DNA of 64,000 nucleotides from assembly GCA_965222485.1 (NCBI GenBank), contig CBDCUC010000039.1, positions 434,001 through 498,000 of the forward strand. The letters are read 5' to 3'. Made by a program: the position numbers and the translations under genes. Below the pieces are notes generated by a model that did not search any database, was not told where the DNA came from, and saw nothing but the letters and a program-made list of their open reading frames with translations. Position 1 is the stretch's first letter, and the number at the start of each line of letters is the position of its first letter. The DNA is from CBDCUC01 sp965222485. Its GTDB lineage: Bacteria > Pseudomonadota > Alphaproteobacteria > Rhizobiales > Hyphomicrobiaceae. Positions 55,261 through 64,000 of this stretch are shown here, one piece after another.

Positions 55261-55599
55261 ATGGCCGGCGACGACGGGCCCGGTGACGGGCGCGACGACG
55301 AAGACGGCCGCACTGGCTTGGTAACAAAGACGCGTCCAAAAACCAAACGCCCAAGCCTCTATCGTGTCTTATTGTTGAACGACGATTACACACCAATGGA
55401 GTTTGTCGTCCACGTGCTTGAACGCTTCTTCAACAAAGGCCGCGAGGAAGCCAATCGGATCATGCTGCATGTGCACCGTAAAGGTGTGGGCGTGTGCGGC
55501 GTGTATACTTATGAAGTTGCCGAGACCAAAGTCACGCAGGTGACTGACTTCTCGCGGCAGCATCAGCACCCGCTTCAATGTACAATGGAGAAAGAGTAG
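55261..55599 (+). CDS. clpS: ATP-dependent Clp protease adaptor ClpS
   Basis: The protein has the ClpS core: SLYRVLLLNDDYTPMEFVV with the N-degron pocket residues, FFNKGREEANRIMLHVH and HRKGVGVCGVYTYEVAETK. It brings N-end rule substrates to ClpAP in the cytosol. The ATG at 55261 gives 112 residues, the usual length; an ATG at 55222 would add 13, and a TTG at 55183 more. The ribosome binding sites do not decide. clpA follows 5 bases after the stop. The short acidic N-terminus is typical for the adaptor. Confidence 0.93.
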   Translation: MAGDDGPGDGRDDEDGRTGLVTKTRPKTKRPSLYRVLLLNDDYTPMEFVVHVLERFFNKGREEANRIMLHVHRKGVGVCGVYTYEVAETKVTQVTDFSRQHQHPLQCTMEKE

Positions 55600-55604
55600 G
55601 TCCC

Positions 55605-58064
55605 GTGCCGTCGTTCTCAAAAAGTCTCGAATCTGCCCTGCATCGCGCGTTGGAATATGCCAATGAACGCTCGCATGAATACGCAACGCTGGAGCATCTG
55701 TTGTTGGCGCTGGTGGACGACCGTGATGCGGCCGCCGTCATGCGCGCGTGTAATGCGGACATTGATGCACTTCGCAACAGACTAACGGATTACCTCGATA
55801 CCGAACTGACCGGGCTTGTGTCCGACAATGTCGACGAAGCGCAGCCGACAAATGGGTTTCAGCGCGTTATTCATCGCGCCGTCGTGCACGTGCAATCGTC
55901 AGGCCGCGAGGAGGTCACAGGCGCAAACGTTCTGGTAGCGATGTTCGCCGAACGTGAAAGCCACGCAGCGTTCTTCCTGCAGGAACAGGAAATGACCCGC
56001 TTCGATGCCGTGCAATACATTTCTCACGGCATCGCAAAGCGGCCCGGTATGTCTGAGCCGCGCCCTGTAAGCGGCGTTGAAGACGACGTGTCTGATGGCG
56101 ATGGTGATGAGAAGAAGCCGGGGCAGGATGCGCTCAACACATACTGCGTAAACCTGAACAAGAAAGCGAACGACGGTAAAATCGATCCGCTGATCGGCCG
56201 CGAACCGGAAGTGATGCGCACCATCCAGGTTTTATGCAGGCGCCAAAAGAACAACCCTCTATTCGTCGGCGACCCCGGTGTCGGCAAAACCGCCATTGCC
56301 GAGGGCCTCGCCCGCAAGATCGAGCAGGGTGAGGTTCCTGAAGTTCTAAAGTCATCGACGATCTTTGCGCTGGACATGGGCGCGCTCCTTGCGGGCACCC
56401 GTTATCGCGGCGACTTCGAAGAGCGTCTTAAGGCGGTGATGAAGGAAGTTGAGAATTATCCCGGCGCCATACTTTTTGTCGATGAGATCCACACCGTGAT
56501 CGGTGCAGGAGCAACGTCTGGCGGCGCGATGGATGCGTCTAATCTTCTAAAACCGGCGCTGCAGTCCGGCACTCTTCGCTGCATTGGGTCAACGACGTAC
56601 AAGGAATACCGGCAGCACTTCGAGAAGGACCGCGCGCTTGTGCGCCGGTTCCAAAAGATCGATGTCAATGAGCCGAGCGTCGAAGATTCCATCGAGATTC
56701 TCAAAGGACTGAAGCCGTACTTCGAGAAATTCCACAACATCAAGTACACCAACGACGCGGTGAAATCGGCCGTCGAATTGTCGTCTAAGTACATCAATGA
56801 CCGCAAATTGCCGGACAAGGCGATTGACGTCATTGACGAGACCGGCGCATCGCAAATGCTGGTGCCGGAAAACAAGCGCAAGAAGAAGATTACCGTCAAG
56901 GAGATCGAGGCAACGGTCGCCACTATGGCACGCATTCCACCAAAGACGATCACCAAGTCGGATGTGGAAGTTCTATCCAATCTGCAAAAGGATATGAAGC
57001 GGTTGGTGTTCGGTCAGGACCGTGCGATCGAGGCGCTTGCCTCGGCCATCAAGCTGGCACGTGCGGGCTTGCGCGAACCAGAAAAGCCGATTGGCTGCTA
57101 TCTGTTTTCCGGCCCGACCGGTGTCGGCAAGACGGAAGTTGCCAAGCAGCTCGCCGAGTTGATGGGCGTGGAGCTACTGCGCTTCGACATGTCCGAGTAT
57201 ATGGAGAAGCACACCGTATCGCGTCTGATCGGTGCGCCTCCAGGATACGTCGGATTCGATCAGGGCGGACTTTTGACCGATGGTGTCGACCAGCATCCCC
57301 ATTGTGTGCTCCTCCTTGACGAAATTGAAAAGGCACACCCGGATCTGTTTAACATCCTGTTGCAGGTGATGGACCACGGTAAGCTGACCGACCACAACGG
57401 CAAGTCGATTGATTTCCGCAACGTTATTTTGATCATGACGTCAAATGCCGGTGCTAGTGATCTTGCCAAGCCGCCGATGGGCTTCAACCGCGACAAGCGG
57501 GAAGGCGATGACACAGAGGCAATCAACAAGATGTTCACGCCCGAGTTCCGTAACCGTCTTGATGCGGTCATTCCGTTCGCGGGCCTGCCTCCGGAGGTCA
57601 TTGCCAAGGTCGTCGAAAAATTCATCTTCCAGCTTGAAGCACAGCTGGCAGATCGCGGCGTAATGATCGAGCTCACTGACGAGGCGACGCGCTGGCTGGC
57701 AGAAAAGGGGTATGATGACAAGTTTGGTGCACGCCCGCTGGCGCGCATCATTCAGGAACATATCAAGAAGCCGCTGGCCGACGAGCTGCTATTCGGCAAA
57801 CTCGACCATGGCGGCACGGTCAAGGTTTTGGTTGTTGAGAAAGACGGCGAAAGCGAGCTCGACTTTGAACTATTGCCCGCCGACCCTGCGAAAAAGGGCG
57901 ATTGGCCTGAGGAAGATGCACCCGACGAAGCGAGCGACGAGGACTCTGGTACTCTCGTGCGGGCGCAGACGCGCAAGGCCCTGCCTGGACCGAAAACGAA
58001 AAAGGACAAGTCGCCCCGTACAGGTACGGTACCAAGCGTACCGCGCAAGAAGGATGACAAGTAG
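55605..58064 (+). CDS. clpA: ATP-dependent Clp protease ATP-binding subunit ClpA
   Basis: The 819-residue protein has the Clp N domain (SFSKSLESALHRALEYANE, EHLLLALVDD), the first AAA+ module with Walker A GDPGVGKTA and ARKIEQGEVPEVLK, and a second module with Walker A GPTGVGKTE, then LLDEIEKAHPDLFN and a D2-small domain. The IGL-type ClpP loop is expected in the second module; no attempt is made to fix its residues. GTG at 55605 is the start, because SFSKSLE is the family beginning and AGTAGG precedes it. The last 60 residues are acidic then Lys/Pro-rich, longer than in E. coli. It unfolds substrates for ClpP, and ClpS is its partner just upstream. Confidence 0.95.
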   Translation: MPSFSKSLESALHRALEYANERSHEYATLEHLLLALVDDRDAAAVMRACNADIDALRNRLTDYLDTELTGLVSDNVDEAQPTNGFQRVIHRAVVHVQSSGREEVTGANVLVAMFAERESHAAFFLQEQEMTRFDAVQYISHGIAKRPGMSEPRPVSGVEDDVSDGDGDEKKPGQDALNTYCVNLNKKANDGKIDPLIGREPEVMRTIQVLCRRQKNNPLFVGDPGVGKTAIAEGLARKIEQGEVPEVLKSSTIFALDMGALLAGTRYRGDFEERLKAVMKEVENYPGAILFVDEIHTVIGAGATSGGAMDASNLLKPALQSGTLRCIGSTTYKEYRQHFEKDRALVRRFQKIDVNEPSVEDSIEILKGLKPYFEKFHNIKYTNDAVKSAVELSSKYINDRKLPDKAIDVIDETGASQMLVPENKRKKKITVKEIEATVATMARIPPKTITKSDVEVLSNLQKDMKRLVFGQDRAIEALASAIKLARAGLREPEKPIGCYLFSGPTGVGKTEVAKQLAELMGVELLRFDMSEYMEKHTVSRLIGAPPGYVGFDQGGLLTDGVDQHPHCVLLLDEIEKAHPDLFNILLQVMDHGKLTDHNGKSIDFRNVILIMTSNAGASDLAKPPMGFNRDKREGDDTEAINKMFTPEFRNRLDAVIPFAGLPPEVIAKVVEKFIFQLEAQLADRGVMIELTDEATRWLAEKGYDDKFGARPLARIIQEHIKKPLADELLFGKLDHGGTVKVLVVEKDGESELDFELLPADPAKKGDWPEEDAPDEASDEDSGTLVRAQTRKALPGPKTKKDKSPRTGTVPSVPRKKDDK

Positions 58065-58080
58065 TTCTGCTTCGTATGCC

Positions 58081-58152
58081 CTCTGGAGTGTTCCAGAGCG
58101 CTCCAGATCGAACAAGATTATGACGCCGCGGACTGAAATCAGCTCGCGGCGT
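58081..58152 (+). terminator. Possible double-hairpin end of the clpSA transcript
   Basis: CTCTGGA and TCCAGAG (58081-58098) form a 7-bp hairpin, and ACGCCGCG (58123-58130) pairs with CGCGGCGT (58145-58152) with a further CTGA/TCAG pair inside. They lie within 90 bases of the clpA stop. There is no T run, so this may be a processing or Rho-related end rather than an intrinsic terminator. Confidence 0.45.
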
Positions 58153-58339
58153 TGATGTGTCTGTCGCATGCTTGTGAACGATCAGCCAACTCTTAATCGC
58201 TGAGGACTGTTCCCAGGGTTACAGCCTCACCTCACACACTTTGCCATGGATCACGATTACGCGTGTTGCGGACCCGACAGGGGCTCTGGTTCGCCGCAAG
58301 CCCGCACGCCGATCTGGCAACAAAGAGGACCCGCACACC

Positions 58340-59281
58340 ATGAGCAAGTATCGCAACGACCTGCCGCAGCTCGGCGACAGGCTGTTCCTGACTGACGGCG
58401 GTCTAGAAACGACGCTGATTTTCCACGAAGGCTGGGATCTGCCCGCTGCGGAAGCCTTTGTTCTGATGGAAACACAGGCGGGTCGCAAAGCACTCACTGA
58501 GTATTTCGATCGATACATACCAATGGCATTGACGCGCGGCCTCGGTTTCATTCTCGAAAGCCCGACATGGCGCGCCAATCCGGATTGGGGCACTAAGTTG
58601 GGATATGGACGGGGCAAGCTTGGTGATTTCAACCGCGCTTCGATCGCAATGATGAGCGAGATCGGCGCACGCTACGAGACAAAGAAATCTCCCATGGTCA
58701 TCAGCGGCTGTATTGGGCCGCGCGGCGACGGCTACGACCCTGGTAAGGCTATGACCGTCAATGAGGCAGAGGATTACCACAGCTGGCAGATCGAGGTCTT
58801 TCGCAACACGGCCGCCGATCTCGTTTCCGCCATTACGATGACCAATATGAATGAGGCGATGGGAATCGCACGTGCCGCACGCGCACTCGACATGCCGTGC
58901 GTGATCTCATTCACCTTGGAGACGGACGGGCATCTACCGACCGGTGAGAGTTTGGCCAAAGCAATCGACACGATTGACACCGAGACAAATGCGCGGCCAG
59001 CCTACTACATGATCAATTGCGCACATCCGACGCACTTTGAGCACATACTCGATGGCAGTGGGACATGGTCGCGCCGTGTGCGCGGGCTTCGCGCCAATTC
59101 TTCCTGCCTCAGCCACGCCGAACTCGATAACGCGCCCGAGCTTGATACCGGAAACCCAGAGGAACTGGCTCAGCAGTACGTTGAGCTGAGGGCGCGGTTG
59201 CCTTGGATCAACGTGCTTGGAGGCTGCTGTGGCACTGATCATCGCCATGTCGGGGCTATTTGCGAAGCCTGCGCTGCTTAG
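58340..59281 (+). CDS. Homocysteine S-methyltransferase-like protein
   Basis: The 313-residue protein has the zinc-binding features of the Pfam homocysteine S-methyltransferase barrel: the start LFLTDGGLETTLIFHEG, INCAHPTHFEH with the first cysteine, and GGCCGTDHRH with the paired cysteines at the end. Many proteins of this group use S-methylmethionine or another methyl donor. The donor here is unknown. The ATG at 58340 with GAGGA ten bases before is preferred to an ATG at 58241 in the same frame, because the additional 33 residues do not match the family. It is a single gene downstream of clpA. Confidence 0.9.
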   Translation: MSKYRNDLPQLGDRLFLTDGGLETTLIFHEGWDLPAAEAFVLMETQAGRKALTEYFDRYIPMALTRGLGFILESPTWRANPDWGTKLGYGRGKLGDFNRASIAMMSEIGARYETKKSPMVISGCIGPRGDGYDPGKAMTVNEAEDYHSWQIEVFRNTAADLVSAITMTNMNEAMGIARAARALDMPCVISFTLETDGHLPTGESLAKAIDTIDTETNARPAYYMINCAHPTHFEHILDGSGTWSRRVRGLRANSSCLSHAELDNAPELDTGNPEELAQQYVELRARLPWINVLGGCCGTDHRHVGAICEACAA

Positions 59282-59435
59282 AGCAACCCGGTGCCTAGCC
59301 GCTATTGCATCCAGCTTTTGGGGAAACACTGAGCAAGCACGACGGCCTGATATCGACAGGCAATAATTGCTGCGCATTGCGCGGACGTGGCGGAGGAGGC
59401 TAAGAGTGGGTTAGAGTGCGCTCAAACAAGCGGCG

Positions 59436-60311
59436 GTGATGTTGCCGCCCTCGGCCTCACCCTCCCGCCAACAGGTCACGTGCTTGCCTCAAGACAACGC
59501 CAAACCGCCCGACATCGGGCAGACACCCGACTGGACGACGGAAGCATCTGGTGCGCGCGCGCTTTCACGCGGCCTCGCTGCGGCCGTCGGCACCGCCGGT
59601 TTGATCTTGGCTGCAAGCAGCGCAGGATTTGGTGCATTAGCAAGAGACGCCGGATTTTCGATTGATTTATCAGTATTCACAATGATCGTGTTTTTTGCGC
59701 TCCCCGCCCAGGTGGTCTTCATTGACCAGTGGGCGCGGGATGCGTCCCTGTTCGCTGGTGCACTGGCCGTCTGCCTGTCCTCGGTCAGGCTGTTGCCAAT
59801 GACGGTGACAATCATGCCGCTGCTGTCACCCGGCAAAGCCGATGGCGAAAAACCTACGCGCCGCCGACTGCACCGCTTGAGACTATTGCTTGCGGTTCAT
59901 TTTGTTGCGGTCACAGCTTGGATGGAAGGCATGCGCCGCCTGCCGCCATTGCCTGCGCGGCTTCGATTGGCGTATTTCATTGGCTTGGGCAGCGGCCTTG
60001 TAGCGATGACAGTCGCTGGCACCATCATAGGCTATCAACTCGCTGCCTCTGTTCCGGTCTGGATATCGGCAGTTCTATTGTTTTTGACCCCCTGCTATTT
60101 TCTATTGTCGCTCATTGCGACAGCGCGAGCGTCGGCTGACTGGTTGGCCATCGGGCTCGGTATGGCATTAGGACCAGTTGCCTATATCTATGCACCGGCC
60201 GTTGATCTGTTGGTTGCCGGCCTGGTCGGTGGAACGATTGCATATATCTTAGGCGCGCGAGCACCATCGCCGCCAAAATTCCGCAGCGACAAAAATGGTG
60301 AGCTTGAATGA
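59436..60311 (+). CDS. AzlC family branched-chain amino acid exporter subunit (large)
   Basis: The 291-residue protein has five or more membrane helices and the AzlC layout with SAGFGALARDAGFS, FALPAQVVFIDQWARD, LLPMTVTIMPLL and the FVAVTAWMEGMRR region. It is the large subunit of a two-part exporter for branched-chain amino acids or related compounds. The first 40 residues are hydrophilic, and a TTG at 59484 is an alternative start. Its stop overlaps the start of the small subunit by ATGA. Specificity is inferred from the family only. Confidence 0.88.
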   Translation: MMLPPSASPSRQQVTCLPQDNAKPPDIGQTPDWTTEASGARALSRGLAAAVGTAGLILAASSAGFGALARDAGFSIDLSVFTMIVFFALPAQVVFIDQWARDASLFAGALAVCLSSVRLLPMTVTIMPLLSPGKADGEKPTRRRLHRLRLLLAVHFVAVTAWMEGMRRLPPLPARLRLAYFIGLGSGLVAMTVAGTIIGYQLAASVPVWISAVLLFLTPCYFLLSLIATARASADWLAIGLGMALGPVAYIYAPAVDLLVAGLVGGTIAYILGARAPSPPKFRSDKNGELE

Positions 60312-60658
60312 CGGACGTGCTGTCGGGTTGGCAGGGTTATGCCATGATCCTACTGATAGCGCTTCTTGTGCAGGAGCCTTGGCGTTGGCTCGGGCTTTAT
60401 TTCGGTCGATCGCTCAGCGTGCAAAGTCCCGTCTTTCTGTGGGTGCGGCTGGTAGCAACAGCCCTGGTTGCGGCATTGGTCATGCGCATTGTATTTTTCC
60501 CGCCCGGAGCCTTGCAAGATATTGCGATTGCTTACCGGCTACTTGCGCTCGCTTGCGCAGTTGGCGCCTATTATTTGACGTCGCGAAACATGGCCTTGGG
60601 AGTTGTCGTGGGCGGTGCGACGTTGTTGGTTTTGCAAACAACGCTCACTGCGAATTAG
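60308..60658 (+). CDS. AzlD family exporter subunit (small)
   Basis: The 116-residue protein has four membrane helices, the length and layout of AzlD. The helix YAMILLIALLVQEPWRWLGLYFG and the later TSRNMALGVVVGGATLLVL are typical (quoted in part). It is coupled to the AzlC gene by a 4-base overlap, so the two probably form one exporter. It ends 32 bases before the stop of the convergent SDR gene. Confidence 0.85.
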   Translation: MTDVLSGWQGYAMILLIALLVQEPWRWLGLYFGRSLSVQSPVFLWVRLVATALVAALVMRIVFFPPGALQDIAIAYRLLALACAVGAYYLTSRNMALGVVVGGATLLVLQTTLTAN

Positions 60659-60689
60659 TGTTGGCTAGCCTGACCCAAGCGATTGGACA

Positions 60690-61337
60690 TCAGGGGGAAA
60701 TCACAAGCGGCGTCTTGCCGATGTAGTTCCCCTTTTTTGCTTCTTCGACCAGGAATTGTCCCACGTCTGCACGACGGATGGGGGCAGCGCGCCAGTCTTT
60801 GGGTTCGTTGAAGGCTTGGACGAGCCCGGTGGGCGGGCCATCACGCAGGATACCTGGCCGCACAATCGTCCAGTCAAGGTTCGACGACCGGATGATCTGC
60901 TCTTGCACATCCTTGTCGTCATAGATGCGCTTCAACACGAGAGGGAAGAACAGCGCATCATAAAGAAATCCGCCACGCCCTCTGCTATCGCCTGCGCCTA
61001 ATCCAGTGACCACGATCAGACGCTTCGGTCCTCGCTCTGTCATGGCGTCGACGAGAACCCGTGTTGCCGTGGAAAACAATTTGGTTCCGCTTAGCGCGAC
61101 ATCAGGGGAAAAGCGGACGCCTAAGGATTGGATGACGATATCAGCGCGGTCGAGTGCTGACGCAATATCTTCGCGATCGCATGCATCCCCATCGATTTTT
61201 TCAAGCGCGCTGTCGTTGATCCCGATCTTCGAAGCGTGCCGCGCAAGCGCCTTGACATGATGTCCGCCCGCAAGACCGGCCTTGACCGTTTCAAGACCAA
61301 TTCCCCGACTCGCACCAATGATAAGGATTGTACTCAT
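60690..61337 (-). CDS. NAD(P)-binding SDR/atypical-SDR family protein
   Basis: The 215-residue protein begins with the nucleotide-binding motif ILIIGASRGIGLETV and has VIQSLGVRFSPDV, LIVVTGLGAGDSRG and the stretch LDWTIVRPGILRDG. This is the atypical SDR group of NAD(P)H-binding proteins that often lack a standard catalytic tetrad; the YxxxK pair of classical SDRs is absent at the usual place. GGAGG lies nine bases before the ATG. The substrate is unknown. It faces the AzlD gene. Confidence 0.88.
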   Translation of the reverse strand: MSTILIIGASRGIGLETVKAGLAGGHHVKALARHASKIGINDSALEKIDGDACDREDIASALDRADIVIQSLGVRFSPDVALSGTKLFSTATRVLVDAMTERGPKRLIVVTGLGAGDSRGRGGFLYDALFFPLVLKRIYDDKDVQEQIIRSSNLDWTIVRPGILRDGPPTGLVQAFNEPKDWRAAPIRRADVGQFLVEEAKKGNYIGKTPLVISP

Positions 61338-61457
61338 TGAGATAAGCCTCCCCTCCGGTCAACATGACGAGCAGGAAGACTGCAGCCGGTATTGTCAACA
61401 ATCCACTTCAACCCGATCGCATAGTCGCCTGTTGTACAGCTCAGAATTATTCTGTGT

Positions 61458-61880
61458 CTAACCCGTGAGTGCTGCGCGGATCTTCGCCGCATTCGCTTCC
61501 AACACCTCTGGTTTTTCCATGCCGGAAGCATGGCGCACCAGTTCGACGCCTTCATGACGCGGAATGACGTGAATGTGCAGGTGAAAGACCGTTTGACCAG
61601 CTGCCCCTTCGTTGAATTGCAGGATGGTAACGCCGTCCGCCTCGAACGCCTTCTTTGCCGCCTGGCCAATTTTCTGAACGGTCGGCAACAATGCGCTTAG
61701 AGTCTCGGCATTCGCATCGAGAAGGTTGCGAGACGCTGCCTTCGGCACAACAAGCGTATGACCGGGAGCTTGCGGCATGACGTCCATGAAGGCGACAGTA
61801 TGATCGTCCTCGTAGACCTTTTGGCAAGGGATCTCGCCGCGCAGAATTTTTGCAAAGATGTTGTCGTTATCATAGGTCAT
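61458..61880 (-). CDS. HIT family nucleotide hydrolase
   Basis: The 140-residue protein has the HIT motif HLHIHVIPR near residue 100, preceded by ILQFNEGAAGQTVFHLH and by the N-terminal part IFAKILRGEIPCQKVYEDD and GHTLVVPKAASRN. This is the Hint-type branch that hydrolyses purine nucleotide derivatives such as AMP linked to amines. It is 120 bases from the SDR gene on the same strand. GAGAAG stands before the ATG. Confidence 0.95.
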   Translation of the reverse strand: MTYDNDNIFAKILRGEIPCQKVYEDDHTVAFMDVMPQAPGHTLVVPKAASRNLLDANAETLSALLPTVQKIGQAAKKAFEADGVTILQFNEGAAGQTVFHLHIHVIPRHEGVELVRHASGMEKPEVLEANAAKIRAALTG

Positions 61881-62049
61881 GTGAAACTTCTCACCCCGTC
61901 GAATTGAAACTTCGTGCCATCACCCGTTTTGGGCGCAAACGCGAGACCCGTCAATATCGTGCGTTCACGCTGTGTCAAATGCCGTCATGACTGCACATTT
62001 TGCCACGCATTAAAGCCCGTACCACCACAAACAATGGGAATGCGAGCAT

Positions 62050-63264
62050 TCAATCGCATTTCCGAAATGGTGAAAGTTCACGAAGTCTGTTGCCTTGGCG
62101 TTCGACGTGGCGGCGCTCCTGGTCAAGATAATCAGCGACCGCACTTGAAAGGCTCTCGTTTGCAAACCAGTGAAGCGAATAGGTCGTCTCAGGCATGTAA
62201 CCGCGGGTCAGTTTATGCGTGCCTTGTGCACCTGCCTCGACACGTTGCAGTTTATGCGTGATTGCGTATTCAATTGCCTGGTAGTAACAGACCTCGAAGT
62301 GCAGGAAATCGCGGTGCGATAGAGCGCCCCAATAGCGCCCGTAGAGCGTATCTGACCCGAGTATGTGAAGTGCACCCGCCTGATAGCCGTCCGCATCACT
62401 GGCCAGCATCAGCAGGCACTCATCGCCCATGGTCTGGTGAAGGATGTCAAAAAAGTCCCGGTTGAGGTACGGCTCGCCCCATTTGCGGCCGTGCGTGTCC
62501 AGGTAGAATTCGAAAAACTGATCCCAATGGCGCGTCTTGATGTCCTCGCCGCGCAACCACTCGACCTTAAGCCCACCGGAAAGTGCATCGCGCCGTTCTT
62601 TTTTGATCGACTTTCGTTTGCGGGAAGACAAGCTTGCGAGAAAGTCGTCGAACGAACTGTACCCCTTGTTCTCCCAATGAAATTGTTGATCCGTCCGCTG
62701 CAGATAGTCTGACTGCCCGAGACGCGACCAGGCGCCATGATCGAGAAATGTAATATGCACAGAGGACAGATGTAGTCGTTCGGCAAGGCTGATTGCCGCA
62801 GCCGCAAGCAGTCGTTCATGTTTGTCGTGGTTCTCACCCGGAGGAACCAGAAGGCGGGGCCCTGGAACAGGCGTAAAAGGGACCGCACATTGCAGTTTCG
62901 GATAGTAACGTCCGCCGGCACGCATGAATGCGTCGGCGAACGTATGATCGAAGACGAACTCGCCTCGACTGTGCGTTTTGACATAAAGCGGCATGCATGC
63001 GGCTACCTTGCCATTTGCGTCGTGCAAGATGAGATGTTGCGCAATCCAACCTGCCGCTTCGCCAACCGACACGCTGTCTTCCAGCGCCTTTAAGAACGCG
63101 TGCGACACAAACGGATTGTAGGAGCGCGCATCAGGATTGGCGCAACTGTCCCAGGCGTCGCCCGCCACGTCGTCAATGGAGGCGATGACTTCAACGCTAA
63201 CTTGATGCAGCTCATTCAATTGGCGTGGTCCTTTGAACGCCGGAAGCGGTAACGTCTGCCGCAT
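62050..63264 (-). CDS. DUF482 / GNAT-fold acyltransferase-like protein
   Basis: The 404-residue protein has the DUF482 (peptidogalycan biosynthesis-like) marks YNPFVSHAFLKALEDSVSVG, PLYVKTHSRGEFVFDHTFAD, YYPKLQCAVPFTPVPGPRLL (quoted in part), ENKGYSSFDDFLASLSSRKRK and EAGAQGTHKLTRGYMPETTYS. It has a FemABX-like double GNAT fold and may add an aminoacyl or acyl group to a cell-envelope or tRNA-derived acceptor. The donor is unknown. It has no signal peptide. The gene lies 169 bases from the HIT gene on the same strand. Confidence 0.92.
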   Translation of the reverse strand: MRQTLPLPAFKGPRQLNELHQVSVEVIASIDDVAGDAWDSCANPDARSYNPFVSHAFLKALEDSVSVGEAAGWIAQHLILHDANGKVAACMPLYVKTHSRGEFVFDHTFADAFMRAGGRYYPKLQCAVPFTPVPGPRLLVPPGENHDKHERLLAAAAISLAERLHLSSVHITFLDHGAWSRLGQSDYLQRTDQQFHWENKGYSSFDDFLASLSSRKRKSIKKERRDALSGGLKVEWLRGEDIKTRHWDQFFEFYLDTHGRKWGEPYLNRDFFDILHQTMGDECLLMLASDADGYQAGALHILGSDTLYGRYWGALSHRDFLHFEVCYYQAIEYAITHKLQRVEAGAQGTHKLTRGYMPETTYSLHWFANESLSSAVADYLDQERRHVERQGNRLRELSPFRKCD

Positions 63265-63392
63265 GCGATGATCTGGTGTCCCGCATGCGGGCCGAATACG
63301 GAGAAACTCGTGACATTGTGAATCGTTTTAGCGGACTGCATCGAGTCACTTTTCCATGGCGTAGCCCACACTAGCCGTAAAACGGGCGGGCG

Positions 63393-64000
63393 CTAAGCCG
63401 GGATATCGCCTTCGAATATTGCGGCATCGGCCCAGAGCCGGGCCTTTTCGCGCTGCTCCTCTGTGCGCACTGTCCAGGCAAAAAGTGCAAGTTCCAGGGT
63501 ATCGCAGGCATAACGCAATTGTGTGCTGGGCAGATCATCGACACAGTAGGCACAAAACGACGGCTCGCAGTCCCGCCACTGCTCTAAGGGCAGGCGGCCG
63601 ACAGCCGCAGTGTCAGCCACCGCCGTGACATTGGTTTCAAACTGTCTGGAGTGAGCAACGATGCCGCGTGTGACGGTTGGCGCGAGTTGGCGGAATAACG
63701 ACACGGCGAGGAGGTCAAACGACATCACTCCGACAGGCCCCTTGTAGGAACTGAGGCAGGAGGCGACGGCGAAGGCAAATCGTTGCGGCATCGGCCGCTG
63801 ATCCGTCTTGATTTCGACAAGCACAGGAACCCGGCTGCGAACAAGTGCCAACAACTCCGGCAGCGCCATAATGGATTGCCCGCAATCACGGTAACGCAAC
63901 CCAGAAATCTCGCTGCCGCTGAGCGCGCGTACCGCTTGGTCGCTGTCGACAAGCCTGCTCAGAACCTCATCATGGAATACGACAGGGGTGCCATCCGCGG
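63393..64000 (-). CDS. Glycerophosphodiester phosphodiesterase family protein, partial (5' end beyond the window)
   Basis: The reverse strand is open from the right window edge to a stop at 63393, giving at least 202 residues with the N-terminus missing. The visible start ADGTPVVFHDEVLSRL is the strand of the TIM barrel with the catalytic HD pair. LVEIKTD follows with a conserved glutamate, and then the VMSFDLLAVSLF strand. The family splits glycerophosphodiesters to glycerol-3-phosphate and an alcohol. The second visible part ends with FAWTVRTEEQREKARLWAD, typical for the barrel end. Whether it has a signal peptide cannot be told. Confidence 0.88.
   Translation of the reverse strand, partial: ADGTPVVFHDEVLSRLVDSDQAVRALSGSEISGLRYRDCGQSIMALPELLALVRSRVPVLVEIKTDQRPMPQRFAFAVASCLSSYKGPVGVMSFDLLAVSLFRQLAPTVTRGIVAHSRQFETNVTAVADTAAVGRLPLEQWRDCEPSFCAYCVDDLPSTQLRYACDTLELALFAWTVRTEEQREKARLWADAAIFEGDIPA

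Overview
The window looks like a stretch of an alphaproteobacterial chromosome, most likely from the Hyphomicrobiales. The evidence is the Usg protein, the gene order iscR-like / cysteine desulfurase / sufBCDST-sufA, an Irr-type iron control element in front of that operon, a phasin with PhaR-like operator motifs, and many alphaproteobacterial single-copy genes. About forty protein genes are visible on both strands. I found no rRNA, tRNA, CRISPR array, transposase or phage gene. Most of the window is ordinary core genome, and the less ordinary items are mainly regulatory and repeat elements.

Layout. 1-1.2 kb: a zinc phospholipase C-like protein cut by the left edge. 1.4-8.5 kb: a minus-strand operon of MoxR ATPase, DUF58 protein, BatA/DUF4159 membrane protein and a second large membrane protein, resembling a Bat/aerotolerance-type module. 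8.8-13.1 kb: DUF1285 protein, Usg, a small lipoprotein, a GNAT acetyltransferase, a secreted Cys/His-rich protein with a strong terminator, and an FAD oxidoreductase that seems to start at CTG. 13.3-18.4 kb: an SbcD/SbcC-like nuclease and ATPase pair, a bactofilin and a Bcp peroxiredoxin. 18.8-27.3 kb: a giant AsmA-like protein, tyrS, anmK, an M28 peptidase and an alpha/beta hydrolase.

27.6-36.1 kb is the iron-sulfur assembly operon. A sigma70-like promoter and an Irr box precede a 280-nt leader, an IscR-like regulator, a first cysteine desulfurase, SufB, a small two-helix membrane protein, SufC, SufD, SufS, SufT and SufA. The genes together supply sulfur, scaffold, ATPase and carrier functions, with iron control from the Irr box and probably cluster feedback through the IscR-like protein.

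36.2-46.7 kb: DUF924, CapA-like and TfoX-like genes, a pair of tandem palindromes whose edges form the stop codons of the two convergent neighbours, a DEAD-box helicase, aquaporin Z, a fatty acid desaturase, ParE and PanC. 46.9-54.6 kb: PutA, a VWA-domain protein, a J-domain membrane protein, a D,D-carboxypeptidase with a SPOR domain, and a phasin. 55.2-64 kb: ClpS-ClpA, a homocysteine methyltransferase-like protein, an AzlCD-like exporter, an SDR-like protein, a HIT protein, a DUF482 protein and a glycerophosphodiesterase cut by the right edge.

I did not find a clearly new multigene system. The best leads are the tandem palindromes at 38.69-38.86 kb, the regulatory region of the suf operon, the membrane protein inside that operon, the hookless SbcC-like ATPase and the PhaR-like sites at the phasin promoter.
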